A stretch of 64,000 nucleotides of DNA. Source: Lantana camara. Its lineage: Eukaryota; Streptophyta; Magnoliopsida; Lamiales; Verbenaceae. The position numbers and the translations under genes are program-made. Below the pieces are notes generated by a model. The model had not been told where the DNA came from. It ran no database searches and saw only the letters and a program-made list of their open reading frames with translations. The DNA lies in the NCBI GenBank assembly GCA_037501455.1, contig CM074858.1, positions 91,672,501-91,736,500 on the forward strand. Direction: 5' to 3'. Positions 55,511 to 64,000 of the stretch are shown here, piece after piece; position 1 is the stretch's first letter; each line of letters opens with the position of its first letter.

Positions 55511-58500
55511 TGTAGCACCCCGCACGTGAGGCACCACATCCCCCACACTATGGCTCAACACGAGTAACGAAATGGAAAGTCCGCACCCGTATCAAACCAT
55601 AGCGAACGGGAGACAAACAAAACAAAACAAATCTCCTAAGCTAGGCGGAACTTAGACCCTGCAAATCTATAGCCAACTACAAAGCATAATGCAGTGGAAA
55701 GATTAAAATCAAACACATGCATTAGCCACAGGCCTGTAGAAATAAAGCACACAAACCACACGCAGACTTGGGTACCTCAGGCCTCTTTAATTCATAACAA
55801 AGCCCGGCAAAGCAATTTAATAACCAATACATAAAGGTTTAAGTTCATAATCTTACAAAGCCGAATCATATACAATTCAAATACATAGGTGAGTGCAGAG
55901 ACTCTTCTAACTTAACTTAACTGACTCAACTCAACACAACTCCGCCTAGCTCGAAACTCCAAGGCCAAACCTGTGCACTAAAAGATTGGGGAGGGAGAGG
56001 GTCAGTCTCTAGAAGACTGAGTGAGTAGGAGCAATATATATGTATAAAAACATGCACATGCAAGTCATAAATCCCGAGTAAAGTTTTATTTAGAGTTAGT
56101 TCCCCAAAAAGGGCAAGAGAATAGCTAAGCAATACTCGGGCTTTACGACTAATCATATTAAATTCATTAGTTCATAATTCATACATAAATGAAAAGGCTC
56201 GGCGAGTGAGCATTCATCATCTCCAACCAAACTCCGACTGTGTACGACACATATCATTAATACTTTAAATAGGTGATCATGCAATATATTATAATACACA
56301 CAAATCATATAACATAGTCGTTTGGGCAATCCGTGTCCCGGCCTTGCCGCACGGTGCATATCAATCATAAACATAATCATAATCATAAAATAAGTTCCAA
56401 CCTTCTTTCTCCGGCGGTGGACGGGCTTGCAAGACCCGACCACCTCATACATAATGGCTAGTGAGGTACATGAATCCTCAAAAGCCCGACTAGTGTTTTC
56501 TCGTCAAAACTCCTGACGAGATCCGTTTCGACGTAAAATGGATGGAACTAGTGCACGGGTTCACCGTCGGCCCTTGCCTCCCCGGCTTACCACAATACAC
56601 TAAGCTCCGGGGCCCGTGAACATAACATACATGCAATCTCGCCAAAACATTTCAGTTCATAAGAAACATATCATATTTCATAATTCATTAGAAAAGGGTT
56701 TACTCGATCAAAGTTTACTCGATGACTCTATTTTAAAAGCAACATATATATTTAAGGTTTTGGCCAAAGCTTGTCACATAAGGTTGTAGGGTTTAATATG
56801 TAACTAGAACGAAAACACCCTCACCTAGAAGACCACGAAACATAAAACATAAGTATTGCGGGTGCCTATTCCAATCGGAAGTCTCCGCCCTGGAGACGAA
56901 CTGTACAAATGAAGAAACAATGTGTACTCGTGAGAATCGACTCGAAATGAGACCACATAGACGTACAACATGCTATGCACATGATATGAGATGCATAAGA
57001 AGCATAAATCATGTGATGAGGTCATATAATCAAGTAATTCATTCAAATCGTTCAATACATGGTGGTTTCATAGTCATATGTCTCATATCTTTCATAAATT
57101 ATATCAAATAATCCAAGTAATCCAAATAATACTTATAACACATAGTATACTACACATATAATTCATGTAAGCCATTACGAAGAAGTAGGAAACCATTTAA
57201 ATTCGTTTAAGTTCATATCCTTTATAAATTAAGCCCAATCAATTTAAGAATTCCAAATAACGAACATAACACATCATATAACATGTATACATATCATACG
57301 AATCATACAATAAGAGTTACATAAGCAATTAAGGTTCATATTGAGAGCAAAGATCCATGCATGCGCATATTAAGAGCAATGAAAACACGTTGAGCCATAA
57401 CTCGTCAAATATTCCACAAAAATCATAAATTTTTCATAACACACAAGATATCACATTATATGACATGTTAATGAAGTGTAAGAACCAAAAATGAGCCAAG
57501 GTAATCATGAAATTAATGTTTGAAAATCGAATTTTCATGCAGCCCAAGCAGGGGTCGCGGCCGAGACCCATTTCCTTCATGAAATGGTAGAGGCCGCTAC
57601 CCATTAAAATCCGAATTTTCCCCCCAATTTGTCAAAACTCGAAACATGGCCAAAACAGGGTCGCCGCCGCGACAAAAAATGAACTAAAAATGGTCGCGGT
57701 TGCGACCAAGAGACAAGAGTGAAGAATTGGTCGCAATCGCGTCCAAAAATAAATTGGTCGCGATCGCGGCCGCGACCACTGGCGACAGCAGGGGAAAAAT
57801 GCGATTTCAAGCCAAAAACTCCACCAAAACTCACATGAATCCATGCTATAATCAAGTTAACACATAGTAAGATGAATATATGGTAAGAACTCATCAATTC
57901 CATGCAAAAATCTAAGCCTAAACATGAAGATACATATGAAGGAATGCAAGAGATACATGTATATACCTTTGTTCATCAAAACTCCCTAAAACCCCAAATA
58001 AAAGCTAATGATTCCTTGATTTTCATGTAAAATCCTTCCATACAAATATTATATGATGTATTAAGATCCAGTAGGTTGCATAAAATCCAATCAATCCCCA
58101 AGAGATCATCCAAAATATGCCAACCCTTACTATTCACTATATTCTTCATATCATGATCAATTCTCCACCAAATTCAGAAATTAAGGTCTCTAAACAAATA
58201 GGAGAAGACAAATAACACAATTCCAAGCTTACCTTTCAATTTGGAAGTGATTTGGATGAGAATTGAGCTCAAATGGTTGAAAGTGAATAGTGCTATTTTT
58301 CTCCTTCAAGGTGGTTTCGGTTCCAGCAGGTTTTGGCTAAGTTTGGGGGTGAAAAATGTAATGAGACTTAGTATAGCTGATCAAGGGTCAAGAGAGGGTT
58401 AATTAGGATCATGTTTCACCCTAATTGGTTAACTATGGTTCAAGTTATGGTCAAATGAGTGGGGGGTGGTCATTTTGGACGAAAATGCAAGTTCCGGGTG

Positions 58501-59147
58501 AAATTCGGAGATTCAAACGAGGTGAGAAAAATATCAGACTTAGTTTGTTGAACCCGCATTTTCGTTACGAGTTCAACGGAGTTGACGGAACTCGAATCCG
58601 AGTTCCCGAGCTCAAGATATCACATACGGCTCGTTAGCTCCCGGTTTGGTTCCAATCATACCAACTAAATTTAAAACGCAATTAAACAAATCCGAAAATG
58701 TAAAACGAGCATATGTACACATTCATAACACACATATCTACAACATATTAAATTTTCACAAAATTCCGAATTCATTTCATATAGTAACGGCGTGCAACAT
58801 GTCACGTAAATGCAAATTGACCAAGAATTTATATGATTTATAATTTCAAATAAAATCTAGGAATCCATTTCAAATATTTATAATAAATATAACGAAATAT
58901 ATATATTATAGAAAATTAATTAAAAAGTAAAAAAGAAATTATCATAAACGATTAATTACGAGATTAAATAATTTAAACACACAATTAAGGAACACATAAT
59001 TATTCGTATTAATTCAAATTCAAATATTGTATATATTTCAATTAATCACTTATTTAACAATTAAACAATAAATTTTAATTATAGAAAACACTGAAAGCCA
59101 ATTAATTTGCGCAAATATAATAAAATACGAAAAGTTGGGGCGTTACA
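55511..59147 (-). mobile_element. Tekay-like solo LTR with perfect TSD
   Basis: On minus: TGTAACGCCCC (59147) to GGTGCTACA (55511), 3637 bp. The TSD GGAGT is perfect (55506-55510 and 59148-59152). It contains the CAGTCT hairpin (56003-56019), the GCTAGGCGGA / TCCGCCTAGC pair (55640-55649 and 55941-55950), the inverted GGGCGGAGAC stem near 56881, and the palindrome cluster at 57553-57777. Confidence 0.95.
57553..57777. repeat. GGTCG-CGGCCG-CGACC palindrome cluster
   Basis: Copies: 57553-57568, 57659-57673, 57692-57707 (GGTCGCGGTTGCGACC), 57729-57744 and 57756-57777 (extended). Arms GGTCG/CGACC are specific to this LTR. Confidence 0.9.
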
Positions 59148-59152
59148 GGAGT

Positions 59153-60029
59153 TATGAAAGAGTTTAGGGAAACTACTAAGCTGAGTTGTCAAGACGGAAC
59201 CGATTCAAGTTATCATAGAAAGGGATGCCGTTAATAAAGTTTGGTTCAATAAATTCGGAAAGAGATTGCAGAAGATTGGCAAGGATGAACATGGGGAAAT
59301 TTAAATCAAACTTCCAGAATCATCAAGAACATTTTATCTTCAATTAAAGAATTTTAGGGGCCGAATACCAAATTTCACCGTAGAGGTTTAAAGAGAGTAA
59401 AAAGGGCGAATCGAATGGAAGATAGAAGAAGATTTGTGTAGCATATATATTAAGGTCGGGAATGAACTATTAAGGACGCCAAGGGTAGTTATCTTCAATG
59501 GTATGTTAGGTTTTGATATGAGAAAAAGGAAATAACTATGGATCTGATTTCGGGACAGAGAATTTAAGGGTATTCCGGGAGGTCAAGCTCGGTTAATTAA
59601 AAAGAGTTGGTTGGTCGAATGAAGATTATGGGGAATGATGAGAGATCGAAGAAGACTAGAAGCAGTACAAGTCAGAAGGGAATAACGAATAAAATCCTTA
59701 GAGGATCTATCATTGCTTCGCCGGGGTACCCTGAAAAGCTTAAAGACAAGTCGGGCACAAAACTCACTTTTGGGGCAGATCACGCCTTGGACAACGAAAC
59801 TTACCATTCTGAACTATGTAACTACGGTGCACGGTACATGAAGCATCCATGATACATGCATCCATTTAAATTTAATTTAAATAATTCTTATGTTACGTGC
59901 TTTGATTCCTTACCATGTTAAATTATTTGAAGGAATTGATGATCAACGTGGATGATAGCTATTACCTGCTTTGGGTGTCTTGAGTGACTTTAATTATTGT
60001 TTTGCATTGTGTTGCTCGGGAGTAATGGA
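59153..60029 (+). other. LARD internal region, right part, non-coding
   Basis: Continuation of the A/G-rich internal domain. The 81-codon open frame at 59607-59852 has no recognisable domain. Confidence 0.65.
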
Positions 60030-60245
60030 GACTTCCTTGCTTTGTGTTTGTTTGTAAGAGACGGGGATTATCTTATTTTTGTTCGAGAGACGGGGTGCTC
60101 TCTTTGCTTGTGAGAGACGGGGTGCTCTCATTGTTGCTTGAGAGACGGGGTTCTCTCATTGTTGTTGGAGAGACGGGGTTCTCTCATTGTTGCTTGAGAG
60201 ACGGGGCTCTCTCCTTGTTGCTTGCGAGAGGCGGGGAATCTCTCA
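60030..60245 (+). repeat. Tandem GAGAGACGGGG..CTCTC repeat, about 31-bp unit
   Basis: About seven imperfect copies of a unit containing GAGAGACGGGGTTCTCTC plus ATTGTTGCTT. Each unit has short GAGAG/CTCTC inverted ends. It lies just upstream of the polypurine tract. Confidence 0.85.
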
Positions 60246-60292
60246 TCGGTTGTTTGTAGGCGTACAGTGAATCTGAGGACGGATTCTTTCTA

Positions 60293-60304
60293 AGGGGGAG
60301 AGAT
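60293..60304 (+). promoter_or_regulatory. Polypurine tract of the LARD-like element
   Basis: AAGGGGGAGAGAT lies directly before the TGTAACACC start of the 3' LTR. Confidence 0.8.
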
Positions 60305-63300
60305 TGTAACACCCCGATTTTTCATTTGTACTAATATGTCGTATGTGTTTATAAATTGACATCCAGATCGTCCGACCCTACAGGTATGTTGTAACGAGAG
60401 TGTTATTTGCGTTTTAAATTAATTATTTAAGCAATGGTGTGTTATTTTAATTATTACGTAATTGTATGAAACTACTTGAATTATTTGATTTAAATGCCAA
60501 AATGTGCCTAAGTGTTTAAATTACTTGAAATCTTGTAATATGTGAATTTATAATATATGAATTTATTTCCCGGGCATATTAATTTCGTGAATTATGTGAT
60601 AAACGTGATTTAAGGATGTAATTTTATAATTTTATAATATGTGGACTTAATTGAAATTTGGTTCTTGGACTTAATTGCAACTTTTTGAAAGTTTTGGACT
60701 CATTTGAAAAATGAGCCATTTTAGTACTCTTGTTTGTACTTTTTAATTCGTATCTTGAGCTACGGCACTCGGATTCGAGTCCCATCTTCGGCGTTCAACT
60801 CCTTTCGACGATCCGGATGCAATGGAATAATTTTTGTAATTTTTCGATGTCATTTAGACCTCCGACGACGCGAATTTCAGCCCCTCGTACCTTATTACAA
60901 CCCTATGACCTATATTTTGAGCTATGGGACCCATCCTTCACCAATTATTTGATTTTAAGACATTTTGTAGCCACATATCTCTCTCTTTTCCTTCTCCTTC
61001 CCATGAGATCAGCAGCCACAAGAGCAAGGAGGAGAGATTTCCACTATTCATCATCTTCAAGATTTGCTCCATATCTTCTAGCCTTCTTTGATCTTCAACA
61101 ATCTGAGGTAAGATCCGTAATCCTTATGATTTGTGCTTCAATATATGCTCCATTTTGTGTCTGATACTTGAGGTTTTATGCATGATTGAAGAGAGGCATG
61201 AATAGTTAGGTTTTCTCCAAAATTTTGAATACATGCTCATATGTGTTTATTGTAAGTTCTAAGCTAGAGAATGAGTTCATTTATACCCCGTTATCTCGTT
61301 TCCTTGCATTAAATACATGGTGGTTATGTGTATTAACTTCTACCATTAATGAACTTGAGCTTATGAAAGAAAAATGGGGGATTTTGGACTCAAAACCGAA
61401 CTGCTGTCACAACTAGAAGTTGCTGTCAATATGCTACTGTTTTAATGAAGTTTTGCATGAACTTTGAGCATGAAATGCATGGTAAATGATCAGATTTCGT
61501 GGTTCCCTGTTACATGATGTTGTTGCCCTGTTTTAATCTTCATTTTAGATGCATTATGGTTGAGTTTGAGCATAAAACGAACTGCTGCACGCTGCTACTT
61601 CTTGCACTCATTTGCTGTCAGTTTTGATTTGAGGCCTAACTTAAATGTAAAGCTTCAGCCCTGTTTTATGATCATGTTGCATGCTTTTAACCTTCATTTA
61701 GATGCAAATTGATTGAGTTTTAGGCTAGAAAAATGGACTACATACCTGCTGTCAATATGCTGTCAGTTTTGTGCTTTTGAGCATGAAATTTGCATGGTTT
61801 TAACTTGAATTTCGTTGCTCAACTGCTGCCCCTGTTATGCTATATTAATGCCTACATTGAACCATCATTTTATCTGCAAATGGATGAGTTTTATGCATGA
61901 AAAGTGACTGGAAAATCTACTCCTTTCTTACCAAGTTGCTGTCAGGATTTTGTGCCTTGTTTGTTAATTCTTTGAGCTCCATTTCATGTGAAATTTCATG
62001 GTTATGAAGTATTTGAATTTCCTTACATGTTAACTTTGTTTTCCCAAGCTTTTAACTCTTATTTCAACTTCAAACTTGATGAATTGGTTGCTTGAATTCA
62101 TGCCCTTCTTTGCCCCAATTTTCTTGCACGTTTGAAGTGATCTTTGTTGCTCCAAGTTATGGCCTGAAAATATGATGTATTAATGTTCATTCCATGCATG
62201 ATTTATGTGAAGTTGCTACCGCTGCTGCTACGAATTTCCTTCAAAAGAAAATGGCATGACACGGCCATGTCAAGATTTGAACTAAAATGGACATGACCGT
62301 GTTGTGTTCTCGGATTTGGAAAAATAAATCGGACACGGTCGTGTCCATTTTGAATTGAAAACCAACACGGTCGTGTCATGCATCTGAAATTTGTTAAATG
62401 TTTTGGAATTTTCGCAGCTACAGGCATGCATGCATAATAGGTATTAAATGGGATTTATGAGTTTTGCATGTTTACGTGTAGGCCTGCATGTATTTATTTC
62501 CATGCATGAATTGATATTATGTGCATGTGTGTATAATTATATATATTACATTAATGCATGTGTTTGTATATAAATAATATTATGCATGATATGTTTATAT
62601 ATATATAGTTTAGTTAATGCATGGAAATATTGTGTTGTGCATGTGTGTGAACGTGTGTCTCTGCATGCACGTGTTGTATGTTGTTACGTGCATGTGCATG
62701 AATATATATAATATATGCTAAATTTATTTATTAATTTTTATGATATGCTATGAACCTTAGTTTAATTTATGTATTTATTTTAAATGAGTGATATGTGCTA
62801 TAAACCTTATTTGTCAATCCTCTAATTGTAAATGTGATTTTAGTACGTGATATGATCGTTATGTGAAATTCTTGACTCGAACGAATATGAACGCTTCTAA
62901 TATTGAATGAATAACTTGTTTATATAATTTAGATGAATTAATTGTGCACAAGAACATCTTCATTACATAATATTATTTTTTATGCATCTCATATCATGAT
63001 CAATTCATTGCCGTGCGTCATATATGGTACATTTGGAGTCTTGAGTCTCACGAATTTATTCCATTGTACTTTGTACAGTTTTCTCCAGGGCGGAGACTTG
63101 TCGGGTTCATAGGACACTTTCGAGTCTTCCTTTCTTCTTGGTATTGTTCGGTAAGAAGTGTACAGGTGGGTTTCTCTTCTAATAGTTAAATTGACCCTAT
63201 ATACAACCAATGTGCAAAGTTTCAAGCCAAAAATGTATATTATACGTATATAGAGTCTTTTCTCGAGTCTATGATTTTCAATGTAAACCCTTTTCTTGAT

Positions 63301-64000
63301 TGAATACCTACCGAATGTTTTGGCGAGAAATGAATGAATGTTCACGGGCCCAGGGACTTGGTGTGTGTGGCAATCCGAGGAGGCATGGGCTGACGGTGAT
63401 CCCGCACACTAGTCCCAACTAATAAACGGCGTAACCGGACCTCGTTAGGAGTTAGCGAGGAATGGACGCTGAGTGCCACCTGGGGAGTCATGAAACCCTT
63501 GTGGTCAATGAATGGATGGTTCGGGCCGATCACCCGGCCATCACCCGGAGGAAGAAGGTGTAAATGTTCATGAATGTGCACAAAAGAATGTTATGCATGA
63601 ATGAAAGAAAGAAAGAAAGAAAGAATGTTTAATGAACTACACGAGGTGTTGGTTGGAGATAATGCACGCCCACTCGCCGGGCCACAAACGACCTAATGAA
63701 AAATGGACGTTATAATCCCTTTTGATGACTTCTTTATTTCACCCACTTGGGAAGTATTCTAAAAACCTCATTTGGGATTATAATTTGCATGTGAATGTTT
63801 AAGTATTGCCTTATATGATACTTATGCCTCATTTTATACCCACCAGTCTCGTATAGACTGAACCCGGTTTGTTTTTCAGTGTTCTTGCAGGTTTGGAGTG
63901 CTAGGCGGGAAGTCAAGTCTATTAAGTCTTTCGGTTAAGTTAGAGTCTGTCCATATGCACATTGCACTATGATTTGTTTTAGTTACGGAGAATGTATATT
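60305..64000 (+). repeat. 3' LTR of the LARD-like element, truncated by the window
   Basis: Matches 49395 onward. By eye the first 1.37 kb differs at roughly 37 positions and two small deletions (one removes about 27 bp present at 50715-50745), while the rest differs at only about a dozen. Confidence 0.95.

Larger units (their letters stand above)
49395..64000 (+). mobile_element. LARD-like (Tekay/Del-type LTR) non-autonomous retrotransposon, partial
   Basis: 5' LTR 49395-53400, tRNA-Met primer site at 53409, internal region to 60304, polypurine tract, and the 3' LTR from 60305 to the window edge. Internal sequence minus the nested solo LTR is about 3.3 kb, with no recognisable gag or pol, which is the size pattern of LARDs. 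The two LTRs are nearly identical, so the insertion is young. The left target site reads TTTGA (49390-49394); its partner lies beyond the window. It inserted into the Tat reverse transcriptase. Confidence 0.88.

Noticed and set aside
60030..60259. Regular repeats that superficially resemble a CRISPR array
   Set aside because: Plant nuclear context, no unique spacers, no cas genes; it is a tandem satellite-like array inside a LARD.

Overview
This window is AT-rich nuclear DNA from a flowering plant, probably a eudicot with a repeat-rich genome. The evidence is plant-specific retrotransposon lineages (Athila, Tat, Tekay/Del-like, Copia), a Mutator-like DNA transposon, MITEs, and the last exon of a plant phospholipase D. 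No ribosome-binding sites, operons or CRISPR are expected or seen. Host coding content is minimal: a phospholipase D exon relic (33850-34104) and one small secreted-protein candidate (34668-35009). Almost everything else is transposable elements nested in one another. Many have boundaries that can be read to the base because the target-site duplications (TSDs) survive.

Left third (1-21.9 kb). A Tekay/Del-like LTR ends at 2097, followed by an unassigned LTR-like block. A second Tekay-like LTR (3556-5244 plus 16923-17627) is split by a complete but non-autonomous Athila-type element (5245-16917, TSD ACGGT). That element has broken gag, broken protease and a broken ATHILA-type ORF, but no reverse transcriptase or integrase. 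It also carries a fragment of organellar large-subunit rRNA, a hAT-like MITE, and a 2-kb solo LTR inside its 3' LTR. A further Tekay-like LTR (17628-21178) is split by a solo LTR (17750-20336, TSD GTTTG) and abuts a truncated Copia 5' end (LTR, primer-binding site and gag on the minus strand).

Middle (21.9-36.3 kb). This holds a LINE ORF1 relic, a fold-back Mutator-type MITE (TSD TATATATCAA), a Tat-type solo LTR (TSD CAATA), three of the four hAT-like MITEs, and a two-level Mutator nest. The outer element (25941-33585, TSD TAATTAATAT) contains a 6257-bp autonomous-type MULE (26495-32751, TSD TATATTGTC). This inner MULE has about 300-bp terminal inverted repeats, a MuDR-type transposase gene with one intron and one nonsense codon, and an intact-looking four-exon plant mobile domain (PMD) gene.

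Right part (36.3-64 kb). A Tat-lineage Ty3/gypsy element lies on the minus strand: 3' LTR, antisense ORF with its own TATA and intron, then integrase, RNase H and reverse transcriptase. Two solo LTRs cut it, and at 49395 a young, very large non-autonomous element (LARD-like; 4006-bp LTR, internal region of about 3.3 kb once a nested 3637-bp solo LTR is removed) cuts its pol. That element runs off the right edge.

Two patterns cross element boundaries. First, the Tekay-like LTRs and the Athila LTR carry a cluster of short near-palindromes built as family-specific arm, CGNNCG-type core, complementary arm. Second, the Tekay-like LTR tails share a CAGTCT/AGACTG hairpin, and most also share a distant GCTAGGCGGG/CCCGCCTAGC pairing that shows a compensatory change in one copy.
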